A stretch of DNA of 60,714 bases from Stutzerimonas chloritidismutans AW-1 (GTDB taxonomy: Bacteria > Pseudomonadota > Gammaproteobacteria > Pseudomonadales > Pseudomonadaceae), in assembly GCF_000495915.1 (NCBI RefSeq), contig NZ_AOFQ01000051.1:1-60714 (forward strand). Direction: 5' to 3'. A program made the position numbers and the translations under genes. Shown piece by piece: positions 34,224 through 43,809 of this stretch (position 1 is the first letter of the stretch; each line of letters opens with the position of its first letter). The notes under the pieces were generated by a model, which saw nothing but the letters and a program-made list of their open reading frames with translations, ran no database searches and was not told the DNA's origin.

Positions 34224-35501
34224 ATGAAACTGGAAACCCTCGCCATCCATGCAGGCTACAGCCCGGACCCGACCACCCGGGCGGTGGCGGTACCGATCTA
34301 CCAGACCACTTCCTATGCCTTCGACGACACCCAGCACGGCGCCGACCTGTTCGATCTGAAGGTGCCGGGCAACATCTATACACGCATCATGAATCCCACC
34401 ACCGACGTGCTCGAGCAGCGCGTCGCGGCACTGGAAGGCGGGGTGGCGGCACTGGCCGTTGCCTCGGGAATGGCGGCAATCACCTACGCCATCCAGACCA
34501 TCGCCGAAGTCGGCGACAACATCGTCTCGGTCGCCAAGCTCTACGGCGGTACCTACAACCTGTTCGCCCATACCCTGCCGCGCCAGGGCATCGAAGTACG
34601 CTTCGCCGCCCACGATGACATCGCCGCCCTGGAAGCGCTGATAGACGAACGCACCAAGGCGGTGTTCTGCGAATCCATCGGCAACCCGGCGGGCAACATC
34701 ATCGACCTAGCCGCCCTGGCCGAAGCCGCACACCGCCACGGCGTGCCGCTGATCGTTGACAACACCGTCGCCACGCCGATGCTCTGCCGCCCCTTCGAGC
34801 ATGGCGCGGACATCGTCGTGCACTCGCTGACCAAGTACATGGGCGGCCACGGCACCAGCATCGGCGGCATCGTGGTCGACTCCGGCAAGTTTCCCTGGGC
34901 GCAGCACAAGGAGCGCTTCGCCCTGCTGAACACGCCCGATGTGTCCTACCACGGCGTAACCTACACCGAAGCGTTCGGTCCCGCCGCCTTCATCGGCCGC
35001 TGCCGCGTGGTGCCGCTGCGCAACATGGGCGCGGCAATTTCGCCATTCAATTCGTTCCTGATCCTGCAGGGGCTGGAAACCCTGGCGCTGCGCATGGAAC
35101 GCCATTGCGAGAATGCACTGAAGGTCGCCGAGTTCCTGCAGGCGCATCCGCAAGTGTCCTGGGTCAAATACGCCGGGCTACCGGATCACCCCGAGCACGA
35201 ACTGGCTCGCCGTTATATGGGAGGCATGCCGGCGTCGATCCTCTGCTTCGGTATCGAGGGCGGCATGGAAGCCGGCGCGCGCTTCATCGACGCGCTCAAG
35301 CTGGTGGTGCGGCTGGTGAACATCGGCGACGCCAAGTCCCTGGCCTGCCATCCAGCCAGCACCACGCACCGCCAGCTGAATGCCGAGGAACTGGCCCGCG
35401 CCGGTGTGTCACAGGACCTGATCCGGCTATCCATCGGTATCGAGCACATCGACGACATCCTCGCCGATCTGGCCCAGGCGCTGAGCGCGTCCAAGGGCTG
35501 A
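34224..35501 (+). CDS. metY: O-acetylhomoserine sulfhydrylase (PLP enzyme)
   Basis: A 425-residue Cys/Met-metabolism PLP enzyme that makes homocysteine from O-acetylhomoserine and sulfide. Visible are [16 protein letters not shown] and [22 protein letters not shown] at the N-terminus, [21 protein letters not shown] and the PLP lysine Lys204 in [13 protein letters not shown]. The C-terminal [14 protein letters not shown] and [16 protein letters not shown] are typical. Length about 425 separates it from MetB/MetZ (about 390-400). AAGGAG precedes ATG 34224. It acts in the cytoplasm in methionine synthesis. Confidence 0.93.
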   Translation: MKLETLAIHAGYSPDPTTRAVAVPIYQTTSYAFDDTQHGADLFDLKVPGNIYTRIMNPTTDVLEQRVAALEGGVAALAVASGMAAITYAIQTIAEVGDNIVSVAKLYGGTYNLFAHTLPRQGIEVRFAAHDDIAALEALIDERTKAVFCESIGNPAGNIIDLAALAEAAHRHGVPLIVDNTVATPMLCRPFEHGADIVVHSLTKYMGGHGTSIGGIVVDSGKFPWAQHKERFALLNTPDVSYHGVTYTEAFGPAAFIGRCRVVPLRNMGAAISPFNSFLILQGLETLALRMERHCENALKVAEFLQAHPQVSWVKYAGLPDHPEHELARRYMGGMPASILCFGIEGGMEAGARFIDALKLVVRLVNIGDAKSLACHPASTTHRQLNAEELARAGVSQDLIRLSIGIEHIDDILADLAQALSASKG

Positions 35502-35563
35502 CTCGCGCTTGATATCCGCCGCCGAGGCTCCACATTAAGGGCATACCGCCGTGGAGCCTCGTC

Positions 35564-36001
35564 ATGACCGAATCCCTGATCGTCCCCTGCGCGCACTGCG
35601 CCAGCCTCAATCGTATCCCCGCGGACCGGCTGCACGACGCACCGCGCTGCGGTCGGTGCAAGGCCGAGGCGTTGCCAAACGCTCCGTTCGACTTGCAACA
35701 GAGCCAGTTCGCCAACCAGATCAAGGGCGACCTGCCGCTAGTGATAGATGTCTGGGCCAGCTGGTGCGGGCCCTGCCGCAGTTTCGCCCCGACCTTTGCG
35801 CAGGCTGCCAGTCAGCTCCAGGGCCGCTGCCGCCTGGCCAAGCTCGACAGCGAGGCCAATGCACAGCTGTCGACGCAACTTGGCATCCGCTCGATTCCCA
35901 GCCTGATCCTGTTCCGCAACGGCCGTGAGGTCGCCAGACAGAGCGGCGCCATGCCGTTGCCGCAGCTGATGGCGTGGCTGGCGCAGCACGGCGTGAGCTG
36001 A
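35564..36001 (+). CDS. trxC: thioredoxin 2 with N-terminal zinc finger
   Basis: A 145-residue thioredoxin. Zinc-binding Cys pairs C9/C12 (CAHC) and C29/C32 (CGRC) precede a thioredoxin fold with the redox motif WCGPC (67-71) and the cis-Pro of SIPSL. This is the TrxC type, a cytosolic disulfide reductase linked to oxidative stress. It is 60 bp after metY and on the same strand, with its own GGAGCCTCGTC ribosome site. Confidence 0.95.
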   Translation: MTESLIVPCAHCASLNRIPADRLHDAPRCGRCKAEALPNAPFDLQQSQFANQIKGDLPLVIDVWASWCGPCRSFAPTFAQAASQLQGRCRLAKLDSEANAQLSTQLGIRSIPSLILFRNGREVARQSGAMPLPQLMAWLAQHGVS

Positions 36002-36085
36002 CCACAGCCGCTGGCCGCAGACAGTCGTTGGAGTGACGAGTTCCGCATCAACTGCGACCTCCTATCAGGATATGTATCGCAATGT

Positions 36086-36114
36086 TTGCCTAGCGTTCAT
36101 CGCACTTGGATAAT
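36086..36114 (+). promoter_or_regulatory. sigma-70 promoter of the aryl polyene operon
   Basis: TTGCCT (36086-36091), exactly 17 bases, then GATAAT (36109-36114), close to TTGACA / TATAAT. It lies 84 bases before the first start codon in the 196-bp gap 36002-36197 and is the only good match there. The transcript start would be near 36121. Confidence 0.7.
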
Positions 36115-36197
36115 GCCCGCACTTTTCGAGCGGCACTTCCAATGCAAGCACTACACGGACGTCTGCACGCCGGTCTCGCTACGAGAGCCGCGCGAGC

Positions 36198-36920
36198 ATG
36201 AGCGCTATACGCTTCGACATCGACCAATGGCAGGCCTGGGCTCCGGGCCGCGCCTGCCAGGCCGACTGGTTGCGCTGGGCGAGTGCCAGTCAGTGGCCGG
36301 ACGATCCCGAAGCGCAGCCGGATGTGTCCTTTCTGCCGGCGATGCAGCGCCGCCGCCTGAGTCGACTGGCACGAATGGTGTTCGCCGTCGCCCAGCCGCT
36401 CAGCGAAGGCCGTGCCCCGATGCCGCTGGTTTACGCCTCGCGCCACGGGGAAACCACCCGCAATTTCGCCCTGCTCAGCGATCTGGCCAACGCGCAGCCG
36501 CTCTCGCCAACCCAGTTCAGCCTTTCCGTGCACAATGCGATCGTCGGGCTCTGGTCGATCTTCCAGGGCGACCCCAGCGAAATGACCGCGATCGCAGCAG
36601 AGGGCGATGGCCTGGAACACGCGGTGCTCGAAGCTGCGCTGCTGCTGAACGAAGGCGCGCCGGCCGTGCTGCTGGTGATCGCCGAAGAATCGCCTCCCGA
36701 GGCCTACCGCCCCTGGATAGACGACTGCAGCATTCCCTATGCACTGGCGCTACGCCTGACCGCGGGCGACAGCTGGCAGCTGCAACTGCAGCCCACCGAT
36801 GAAAGCCCGTCGCAACCGCAAGTCCATGCTCTGCAACTGATTCGGGCCTTGCTCCACGACCACTCCCAATTCACGCATCACTGGAAGACGCGCAAATGGA
36901 ACTGGCAGCGGACTCGCTGA
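36198..36920 (+). CDS. apeC: aryl polyene ketosynthase chain-length factor (ApeC-like)
   Basis: A 240-residue 'beta-ketoacyl synthase N-terminal-like' protein. It keeps the partial thiolase fold (YASRHGETTRN, LSPTQFSLSVHNAIVGLWS) but has no catalytic Cys or His pair, so it cannot condense by itself. In the E. coli aryl polyene system the equivalent protein pairs with a ketosynthase (ApeO) as chain-length factor. It is the first gene of the operon and its end overlaps the acyltransferase gene by 25 bases. The family is certain; the gene name follows the E. coli scheme by homology and position. Confidence 0.88.
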   Translation: MSAIRFDIDQWQAWAPGRACQADWLRWASASQWPDDPEAQPDVSFLPAMQRRRLSRLARMVFAVAQPLSEGRAPMPLVYASRHGETTRNFALLSDLANAQPLSPTQFSLSVHNAIVGLWSIFQGDPSEMTAIAAEGDGLEHAVLEAALLLNEGAPAVLLVIAEESPPEAYRPWIDDCSIPYALALRLTAGDSWQLQLQPTDESPSQPQVHALQLIRALLHDHSQFTHHWKTRKWNWQRTR

Positions 36921-37705
36921 AGCGGCCCAACGCGCCGTGGCTGTGGCGACTCATCGCCACCGGCCTGTCGTTCGCCCTGTTCGGCATCGGCGGCCTGTGC
37001 CTGCGGCTGATCATATTCCCGCTGCTTTCGCTGCTCCCAGGTGATGCCGCCACCCACCGTCGCCGTGCGCGACAGACCGTGAGCAGGCTGTTCTGGCTAT
37101 TCGTGCAGTTCATGTATCGCAGCGGCGTACTGACCTATGAAGTCGAAGGCGCCGAGCGGCTGGGGCGTCCGGGCCAGCTGATTATTGCCAATCACCCGTC
37201 GCTGATCGATGTGGTCGTGCTGATCGCCCTGATCCGCGACGCCAACTGCGTGGTCAAGCAGAGCCTGTGGGACAACCCCTTTACCCGTGGCCCGATTCGC
37301 GCCGCGCAGTACATCAGCAACAACGGCAGCGCCGAAATGCTCGACGAAGCCGCCGAGGCCCTGCAGCAAGGTCAGACCCTGATCATCTTTCCCGAAGGCA
37401 CCCGCACCACGCCCGGGCAGCCGCCGCAGTTTCACCGCGGTGCAGCGGCCATCGCCCTGCGCGGCGCAAGGCTGGTGACGCCGGTAGTGATCAGCGTGAC
37501 GCCAACCACGCTGACCAAAGCCGAGCCCTGGTATCGCATACCATCACGGCGTTTTCACTTTCATCTGCGCGTGGGCAGCGACATTGACCCACAGGCGTTC
37601 GCCGCCCAAGGCGCTGCCCCGATCGCCTCGCGGCGACTGAATGACCATCTGCACCGACACTTCATAAAGGAGCTCGCACTCGATGAGCCAACAACTACAA
37701 CGTGA
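36896..37705 (+). CDS. PlsC-type lysophospholipid/acyl transferase of the APE cluster
   Basis: A 269-residue membrane-associated acyltransferase. The HX4D motif is NHPSLID (His100, Asp105), and FPEGTR (165-170) is the glycerol-phosphate-binding block. One hydrophobic N-terminal helix (about 21-48). GGAAG precedes ATG. In aryl polyene clusters such enzymes attach the polyene to a lipid anchor. It overlaps both neighbours, so is translationally coupled. Confidence 0.92.
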   Translation: MELAADSLKRPNAPWLWRLIATGLSFALFGIGGLCLRLIIFPLLSLLPGDAATHRRRARQTVSRLFWLFVQFMYRSGVLTYEVEGAERLGRPGQLIIANHPSLIDVVVLIALIRDANCVVKQSLWDNPFTRGPIRAAQYISNNGSAEMLDEAAEALQQGQTLIIFPEGTRTTPGQPPQFHRGAAAIALRGARLVTPVVISVTPTTLTKAEPWYRIPSRRFHFHLRVGSDIDPQAFAAQGAAPIASRRLNDHLHRHFIKELALDEPTTTT

Positions 37706-37949
37706 AATCAAGCAACTGATCATCGACGCGCTGGGCCTGGAAGACCTCGGTCCGGACGATATTGCCGCCGATCAACCACTGTTCGGCGAAGGCCTCGGGC
37801 TCGACTCGGTCGACGCGCTGGAACTGGGCCTGGCGATCCAGAAGCGCTTCGGCATCAAGATCGATGCGGACGCCAAGGACACTCGCAAGCATTTCGCCAG
37901 CGTCGACAGCCTGGCGGCCTTCGTCAGCGCCAACCGCGCCATCGCCTGA
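37683..37949 (+). CDS. apeE: acyl carrier protein 1 of the APE cluster
   Basis: An 88-residue ACP. The phosphopantetheine serine is Ser42 in GLDSVDALELG. Helices flanking it and an acidic surface are normal. It starts inside the end of the acyltransferase gene (AAGGAG ribosome site, 23-bp overlap) and ends 12 bp before ACP 2. In the E. coli system the first ACP is one of two carriers for chain growth and transfer. Confidence 0.93.
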   Translation: MSQQLQREIKQLIIDALGLEDLGPDDIAADQPLFGEGLGLDSVDALELGLAIQKRFGIKIDADAKDTRKHFASVDSLAAFVSANRAIA

Positions 37950-37961
37950 GGAGTATCTCCC

Positions 37962-38219
37962 GTGAACAGCCGCAACGAGATTTTCCAGACCCTGCGTGAC
38001 GCCCTGGTCGAACTGTTCGAGCTCGAGCCCGAGCGCATCACCCTGGAAGCCAACCTGTATCAGGACCTGGAGATCGACAGCATCGACGCCGTCGACCTGA
38101 TCGACCACATCAAGCGCCAGACCGGCAAGAAGATCGCCGCGGAAGAATTCAAGGCCGTGCGCACTGTGGGCGATGTAGTCGAGGCGGTGTACCGCCTGAC
38201 CAATACGGAGACAGCCTGA
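37962..38219 (+). CDS. apeF: acyl carrier protein 2 of the APE cluster
   Basis: An 85-residue ACP with Ser40 in LEIDSIDAVDLI as phosphopantetheine site. GTG start with GAGGAG eight to nine bases upstream. It differs clearly from ACP 1, as in other aryl polyene clusters, where the two carriers have separate partners. A 66-bp gap follows before the membrane-protein gene. Confidence 0.93.
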   Translation: MNSRNEIFQTLRDALVELFELEPERITLEANLYQDLEIDSIDAVDLIDHIKRQTGKKIAAEEFKAVRTVGDVVEAVYRLTNTETA

Positions 38220-38285
38220 CCGACGCGAGCGACCTCACCACACGAGTGGCGCACGGCGTACCCAGGGCATTTCCGGACTTTTCTG

Positions 38286-38861
38286 ATGCTGACATCTCTT
38301 TCCAAGATCCCGGCCGGCGTGACGCGGATGGCGGGTTTCGTGCTGCTCCTCATCGGGCTGGCATATCCCTTCGCCGTCTATTTCGGTATCGAGCACCTCT
38401 CGCCGCGGATCTTCGCGGCGCTCCTAGGAGCGCTCTGGCTGACCCGCCTGCTGAGTAAAGACGGTGCTGCAAGCCGCTGGACGGCCGGCACCGCGCTGCT
38501 GTTCTGTCTGCTACTCGGGCTGCTCGATAACGCCGCCCTGCTGCGCTGGTATCCGGTGCTGATCAACGCGGCCATGCTGGTGCTGTTCGCCGGCAGCCTG
38601 TTCAGCGGGATGCCGGTCATCGAGCGCCTGGCGCGCCTGCAGGACCCGGATTTGTCGCCTTCAGGTGTGCGCTATACGCGGCAGGTGACCAGGGTCTGGG
38701 TAGGCTTCTTCATCTTCAACGGCTCGATTGCTACAGCGCTGACGCTGTGGGCGCCGCTGGCCTGGTGGACGCTATACAACGGGCTGATCGCCTATCTGTT
38801 GATGGGCCTGCTGTTCTCCGGCGAGTGGCTTGTGCGTCAGCGTGTGAGGGGGCGCCCGTGA
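38286..38861 (+). CDS. COG4648-type membrane protein of the APE cluster
   Basis: A 191-residue integral membrane protein with about five to six hydrophobic helices (first: GFVLLLIGLAYPFAVYF, last: WWTLYNGLIAYLLMGLLF). The conserved family segment TRVWVGFFIFNGSIATAL is present. Members of this family occur almost only in aryl polyene clusters. The role is unknown, probably membrane assembly or transport of the product. Its stop overlaps the GTG start of the ligase (GTGA). Confidence 0.88.
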   Translation: MLTSLSKIPAGVTRMAGFVLLLIGLAYPFAVYFGIEHLSPRIFAALLGALWLTRLLSKDGAASRWTAGTALLFCLLLGLLDNAALLRWYPVLINAAMLVLFAGSLFSGMPVIERLARLQDPDLSPSGVRYTRQVTRVWVGFFIFNGSIATALTLWAPLAWWTLYNGLIAYLLMGLLFSGEWLVRQRVRGRP

Positions 38862-40534
38862 ACTGGATTGGGCTGTGCGAACTTCTGGTTCGAAGCGCGC
38901 CGCGCCCGGTAACCGACACCCCCACGCTTGCGCTCGATCAGCTGCAGCAGAAAGCGCTGCAACTGGCCGGCGGCCTGCAGCAGCGCGGCGTGCGAACCAT
39001 CGCTGTGCACCTGGAAGACGCCGGACAACTGGCTACCGCTATGCTTGGCGCCTGGCGCGCCGGGGTCCGCGTGCTGCTGCCTGCCGACCTGCAACCGGCC
39101 AGTAGGGCACGGCTGAGCCCGTTGGCGGACCTCTGGCTGACCGATCAGGCGGGCGACACCGCCCTTGCCGACCTGCAGGCGGCACCTCTTGCTGCCGCCG
39201 CGCTCGATCCCGAACTGCTCGGCCTGACACTCTGCACGTCGGGCTCCAGCGGCGAGCCCAAGCTGATCGACAAGCGCCTGCATCAGCTGGCCAGTGAAGT
39301 CGAAGCACTGGAGGCCCTGTGGGGCGCCGATCTCGGCGATTCCGCGGTGATTGGCAGCGTCGCCACGCAGCACATCTACGGGCTGCTGTTTCGGGTGCTC
39401 TGGCCACTCTGTGCTGGCCGCCCTTTTCTGCGACGCGCCCTGCCGTTCGCCGAAGACATGCAACGGGCCAGCCGTGAGCAGCGATCGTTCTGCTGGGTCG
39501 CCAGCCCCGCACTGCTCAAGCGCATGGGCGACAACCTCGACTGGCCGGCATTGCGTCAGGTGTGCCGGGTATTTTCCTCCGGCGGCCCGCTGCCAACAGA
39601 AGCTGGTGAATTTCTGCATCAGCGCCTTGGCCAGTGGCCCACGGAGATATATGGCAGCTCGGAAACCGGCGGCATCGCCTGGCGCCAGAGTGGCGAACTC
39701 TGGCAGCCGCTACCGGGCGTCGAGCTTGCCCAGGATGACCAAGGCGCGCTGCGCGTGGCGTCGCCGTGGCTTGGGCGCGGCCATGTGGAGCAGACCGCCG
39801 ATGGCGCCGAGCTGCACGCCGATGGTCGTTTCGCCCTGCGCGGCCGGCTGGACCGCATCGTCAAGCTGGAAGAAAAACGCATCTCGCTGCCGATGCTGGA
39901 ACGTGCGCTGGCCGAGCATCCGTTCGTCCGCGAAGCGTGCCTGGGGGTGATTCAGGACAACCGGGCCTATCTCGGCGCGCTCGTCGCCTTGAGCGATGCG
40001 GGGGTGTTCGCGCTACGCAATCAGGGGCGCCGCAGCGTCACCCAGGCATTGCGCAAACAGCTGAGCACCCACTGCGAGGCACTCGCCCTGCCGCGCCGCT
40101 GGCGGCTGGTGCGCGAGCTACCGGTCAATCCTCAGGGCAAGTTGCCACAGGCCGAACTGGATGCATGGCTGCAAGCACCTCGCACCCGTCAACCGGAGCG
40201 CCTGGCGCTGCAGTGGAAAGACGATCACTGGCAGATCGAGCTGCGCGTGCCGCTCGATCTGGCGCACTTCAGCGGCCATTTCCCGCGCACGCCGGTGCTG
40301 CCTGGCGTCGTCCAGATCGAGTGGGCGATGGACCTCGCGCGCGAACTGATCGACGACTTGCCGCCACGTTTCGGTGGCTTGGAAGTGCTGAAATTCCAGC
40401 AGCTCGCCCGGCCCGGCGACCGGCTGCAACTGAGCCTGCGATTCGATCATGAGCGCGGCAAGCTGTACTTCACCTATCACAACGACGACAAGCCCTGCTC
40501 GTCCGGGCGCATTCTGCTGGGAGCGCAGCCATGA
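38858..40534 (+). CDS. acyl-ACP synthetase fused to a hotdog dehydratase (ApeH-ApeI type)
   Basis: A 558-residue fusion. The first about 440 residues are an AMP-forming ligase: TSGSSGEPK (127-135), YGSSETGG (about 262-269), [15 protein letters not shown] hinge, and PQGKLPQ with the C-terminal Lys. The last about 105 residues (from about 455) form a FabA/FabZ-like hotdog with [20 protein letters not shown], whose His and the following LPG are the dehydratase hallmarks. In E. coli the same two activities are separate proteins ApeH (loads the aryl acid on an ACP) and ApeI (dehydratase). GAGGGG precedes GTG 38858. The dehydratase half probably works with ApeP from 50120. Confidence 0.9.
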   Translation: MNWIGLCELLVRSAPRPVTDTPTLALDQLQQKALQLAGGLQQRGVRTIAVHLEDAGQLATAMLGAWRAGVRVLLPADLQPASRARLSPLADLWLTDQAGDTALADLQAAPLAAAALDPELLGLTLCTSGSSGEPKLIDKRLHQLASEVEALEALWGADLGDSAVIGSVATQHIYGLLFRVLWPLCAGRPFLRRALPFAEDMQRASREQRSFCWVASPALLKRMGDNLDWPALRQVCRVFSSGGPLPTEAGEFLHQRLGQWPTEIYGSSETGGIAWRQSGELWQPLPGVELAQDDQGALRVASPWLGRGHVEQTADGAELHADGRFALRGRLDRIVKLEEKRISLPMLERALAEHPFVREACLGVIQDNRAYLGALVALSDAGVFALRNQGRRSVTQALRKQLSTHCEALALPRRWRLVRELPVNPQGKLPQAELDAWLQAPRTRQPERLALQWKDDHWQIELRVPLDLAHFSGHFPRTPVLPGVVQIEWAMDLARELIDDLPPRFGGLEVLKFQQLARPGDRLQLSLRFDHERGKLYFTYHNDDKPCSSGRILLGAQP

Positions 40535-41343
40535 CCACTTTGAACGAGCTGCCACCCGTAGCGGCTGCAACCGCGGTGGTTCGAACGCATTTGCAGCCGG
40601 AAGACGACTGGTTCAAGCCCTGCGCGGTGATCCCGGTGTACAACCACGAGCGCAGCCTGCCCGCAGTGGTCGCTGCGCTGCGTGCCGCGGACCTGCCCTG
40701 CGTGCTGGTGGACGATGGTTCCTCCCCTGCCGCTGCGGCGGTCATCGACGAGCTGGCAGAGCAAGCTGAGGTCTTCCTGCTCCGTCATCAGTGCAACCAG
40801 GGCAAGGGTGGCGCGGTGATCAGCGGCCTGCGCGAAGCAGGGCGCCTGGGCTTCAGCCATGCGCTGCAGGTCGACGCCGACGGCCAGCACGATCTCTCCG
40901 GCGTCGGGCTGTTTCTCGATCGCGCCAGCCAGGCACCGGACGCGCTGATCTGCGGCTATCCGCACTATGACGCCAGCGTGCCCAAGGGCCGTCTGTATGC
41001 TCGTTACCTCACACACGTCTGGGTATGGATCAACACCCTGTCGCTGTCGATCCGCGACTCGATGTGCGGCTTTCGCGTCTATCCGCTGGAGCCGACGTTG
41101 GCGTTGATCGACCGCGTGCACCTGGGCCAGCGCATGGATTTCGACACCGAGATCCTGGTGCGTCTGCACTGGCAGCAGCAGCCGATGGTCTGGCTGCCGA
41201 CGCGGGTGCATTATCCGGCCGACGGCGTCTCGCACTTCCGCCTCTGGCTGGACAATGCGCTGATCTCGGCCATGCATGCCCGGCTGTTCTTCGGCATGCT
41301 GCTGCGCGCGCCGAGACTGCTTGCCCGGCGCCTGCAGCGATGA
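40531..41343 (+). CDS. family-2 glycosyltransferase of the APE cluster
   Basis: A 270-residue GT-A enzyme: the N-terminal CAVIPVYNHERSLPAVV strand, VDDGSS, NQGKGGA, and the metal-binding DADGQHD (about 111-117). DSMCGFRVYPLEP later in the protein is the usual acceptor-side segment of polyprenyl-phosphate-sugar-type transferases. No long membrane helices. It starts with ATGA overlap on the ligase stop. It probably adds a sugar to the lipid carrier or anchor of the polyene. Confidence 0.9.
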   Translation: MTTLNELPPVAAATAVVRTHLQPEDDWFKPCAVIPVYNHERSLPAVVAALRAADLPCVLVDDGSSPAAAAVIDELAEQAEVFLLRHQCNQGKGGAVISGLREAGRLGFSHALQVDADGQHDLSGVGLFLDRASQAPDALICGYPHYDASVPKGRLYARYLTHVWVWINTLSLSIRDSMCGFRVYPLEPTLALIDRVHLGQRMDFDTEILVRLHWQQQPMVWLPTRVHYPADGVSHFRLWLDNALISAMHARLFFGMLLRAPRLLARRLQR

Positions 41344-42284
41344 GCGAAGCCCCGATGCCCTCGCACTGGGCCGCGCAGCGCGAACGCGGCAGTTTCGCCC
41401 TGATGCGCCTGACCGCCTGGGCGGTACGGGTGCTCGGCCGGCGCACCATGGCGCCGCTACTGTATCTGATCGTGCTGTATTTCTACCTCTTCGGCCGCAG
41501 CGCCCGTGACAGCGCGCGCCAGTATCAGGGCAACCTGACGCGCTGGAGCGGTCGCGCTGAACTGCAGCCAAGCACCCGCTCGGTCTATCGCCAGTTCATG
41601 AGTTTCGCCGAAGCGCTGCTGGACAAGCTCGATGTCTGGAGCGGGCGAGTCGGGCGGGAACGCCTGGTGATCCACGATCAGGCCAACCTGCACGCCAGCC
41701 TCGCCGGGCCGCGCGGTCAACTGCTGGTCGGCTCGCACCTGGGCAACCTGGAGATCTGTCGGGCACTGGCGGAAATGGGCGGCGAAGTACGGATGAACGT
41801 GCTGGTGCACACCCGTCACGCCGAGCAGTTCAATCGCCTGCTGGACCAGTCCGGCGCCGACAACCTGCGCCTGATCCAGGTCAGCGAGCTGGACCCGGCG
41901 ACCATGCTGCAGCTGTCCCAGCGCCTGGAGCGCGGCGAATGGCTGGCCATCGCCGGCGATCGGGTGCCGCTGCATGGCGGGCGCACCGCCATGGCGGACT
42001 TCCTCGGTCAGCCGGCGGCCTTTCCCCAAGGGCCCTGGCTGCTCGCCGGCCTGCTGGAATGCCAGGTGAACCTGCTGTTCTGTCTCAAGCAGGACGGGCG
42101 CTTCCATGTGCATCTCGAGCCCTTCGCCGAACGCATCCGCTGGCGTCGCGCCGACCGCGACGCGGTGATCGCGCAGGCGGTGCAGCGCTACGCCGATCGC
42201 CTCGCCGCGCGCTGCCTGGAGGCACCCCTGCAATGGTTCAACTTCTATCCCTTCTGGAACACACAGGACCCGCGTCGTGACTGA
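41340..42284 (+). CDS. LpxL/HtrB-type acyltransferase of the APE cluster
   Basis: A 314-residue lipid acyltransferase. It has one membrane anchor (APLLYLIVLYFYLF, about 38-51), the catalytic SHLGNLE (HX4D/E motif), GDRVPLHGGRTAMADFLG and FPQGPW. Such enzymes acylate lipid A-like sugars. In aryl polyene clusters they probably attach the polyene or a fatty acid to the sugar-lipid anchor. It overlaps the glycosyltransferase stop by four bases and the ammonia-lyase start by eight. Confidence 0.9.
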   Translation: MSEAPMPSHWAAQRERGSFALMRLTAWAVRVLGRRTMAPLLYLIVLYFYLFGRSARDSARQYQGNLTRWSGRAELQPSTRSVYRQFMSFAEALLDKLDVWSGRVGRERLVIHDQANLHASLAGPRGQLLVGSHLGNLEICRALAEMGGEVRMNVLVHTRHAEQFNRLLDQSGADNLRLIQVSELDPATMLQLSQRLERGEWLAIAGDRVPLHGGRTAMADFLGQPAAFPQGPWLLAGLLECQVNLLFCLKQDGRFHVHLEPFAERIRWRRADRDAVIAQAVQRYADRLAARCLEAPLQWFNFYPFWNTQDPRRD

Positions 42285-43809
42285 GCCCGTGATCTTTGGT
42301 GAAAACCTTCTGCGCATCGAAGACGTGCTAGCCGTGGCGCAGCGCCGCGCGCCGGCACGACTGCAGGCGGACGAGGCCTTTCGCAGCCGCATCGCCCGTG
42401 GCGCACAGTTTCTCGACACCCTGCTGGACCGCGAAGGCGTGATCTACGGCGTTACCACCGGCTATGGCGACTCCTGCGTGGTGGCGGTGCCGCTGCATCA
42501 GGTCGAGGCGCTGCCGCAGCACCTGTTCACCTTTCACGGCTGTGGCCTCGGCAAGCTGCTGGACGCCGAGGCCACCCGCGCCGTGCTCGCCGCGCGCCTG
42601 CGCTCGCTGACCCACGGCATGTCCGGCGTGCGTGTCGAGTTGCTCGAGCGCATGCAGGCGTTTCTCGAACACGACGTGCTGCCGCTGATTCCTGAGGAAG
42701 GTTCGGTCGGCGCCAGCGGCGACCTGACCCCGCTGTCCTACGTCGCCGCCACCCTCGCCGGCGAGCGCGAGGTGCTGTATCGCGGCGAGCGCCGCAGCGC
42801 CGCCGAAGTGCACCGTCAGCTCGGCTGGACGCCCTTAACCCTGCGCCCCAAGGAGGCGCTGGCACTGATGAACGGCACCGCGGTGATGACCGGCCTCGCC
42901 TGCCTGGCCTATGCCCGTGCCGATTACCTGCTGCAGCTGGCGACCCGTATCACCGCGCTCAACGTCGTGGCACTGCAAGGTAACCCGGAGCACTTCGACG
43001 AGCGCCTGTTCGCCGCCAAGCCGCACCCCGGCCAGGCCCAGGTCGCCGCCTGGATTCGCCAGGACCTGGCCATCGACGCGCCCGCTGCGCCGCTGCATCG
43101 ATTGCAGGACCGCTACTCCATCCGCTGCGCGCCCCATGTGCTCGGCGTGCTGGCCGACAGCCTGGGCCTGCTGCGCCAGTTCATCGAAACCGAACTGAAC
43201 AGCGCCAACGACAACCCGATCATCGATGCCGACAACGAGCGCGTACTGCACGGCGGACATTTCTACGGCGGGCATATCGCCTTCGCCATGGACAGCCTCA
43301 AGAACCTGGTGGCCAACGTCGCCGACCTGCTCGACCGCCAGCTCGCCCTGCTGGTCGACACGCGCTACAACCACGGCTTGCCGAGCAACCTTTCCGGCGC
43401 GCCGGCCGCCACGGCGATGATCAACCACGGCTTCAAGGCGGTGCAGATCGGCGCCAGCGCCTGGACTGCCGAAGCGCTGAAGAACAGCATGCCGGCCAGC
43501 GTCTTCTCGCGCTCCACCGAATGCCACAACCAGGACAAGGTGAGCATGGGCACCATCGCCGCCCGCGATGCCCTGCGCAGCCTGGAGTTGAGCGAGCAGG
43601 TTGCCGCCGCCACGCTGCTCGCTGCCCAGCAGGGCGTCTGGCTACGCCAGCGCCAGGAAGGCGCGCGCCCGCTGCCCGCACCACTGGCAGCCATGCACGG
43701 CGAACTGGCGGAGTCCTTCCCGCCGCTGATCGAAGACCGCGCGCTGGAAGCCGAACTGCGCCTGTGTCTCGCACAGATCCGCAACCGGCACTGGAGCCTT
43801 TATGCGTAA
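42277..43809 (+). CDS. aromatic amino acid ammonia-lyase (HAL/PAL/TAL family) of the APE cluster
   Basis: A 510-residue MIO enzyme. The Ala-Ser-Gly triad that cyclises to the prosthetic group is at 146-148 in GSVGASGDLTPLSY. Tyr58 (IYGVTTGYG) and the C-terminal NQDKVSMGTIAARDAL are present. The substrate-selectivity pair aligned to Ser-His of histidine lyases and His-Leu of bacterial tyrosine lyases reads Phe86-His87 (LFTFHGCGLG), an unusual combination. In this operon the product (cinnamate, coumarate or a relative) would be the starter loaded by the ligase at 38858. GTG start, no ribosome site of note, overlap with the upstream gene. Confidence 0.92.
   Translation: MTEPVIFGENLLRIEDVLAVAQRRAPARLQADEAFRSRIARGAQFLDTLLDREGVIYGVTTGYGDSCVVAVPLHQVEALPQHLFTFHGCGLGKLLDAEATRAVLAARLRSLTHGMSGVRVELLERMQAFLEHDVLPLIPEEGSVGASGDLTPLSYVAATLAGEREVLYRGERRSAAEVHRQLGWTPLTLRPKEALALMNGTAVMTGLACLAYARADYLLQLATRITALNVVALQGNPEHFDERLFAAKPHPGQAQVAAWIRQDLAIDAPAAPLHRLQDRYSIRCAPHVLGVLADSLGLLRQFIETELNSANDNPIIDADNERVLHGGHFYGGHIAFAMDSLKNLVANVADLLDRQLALLVDTRYNHGLPSNLSGAPAATAMINHGFKAVQIGASAWTAEALKNSMPASVFSRSTECHNQDKVSMGTIAARDALRSLELSEQVAAATLLAAQQGVWLRQRQEGARPLPAPLAAMHGELAESFPPLIEDRALEAELRLCLAQIRNRHWSLYA

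Noticed and set aside
33339..34613. 424-residue frame opposite the SLC13 and metY genes
   Set aside because: Lies antisense to two well-supported genes and has the His/Asp/Gly-rich composition typical of shadow frames in high-GC DNA.
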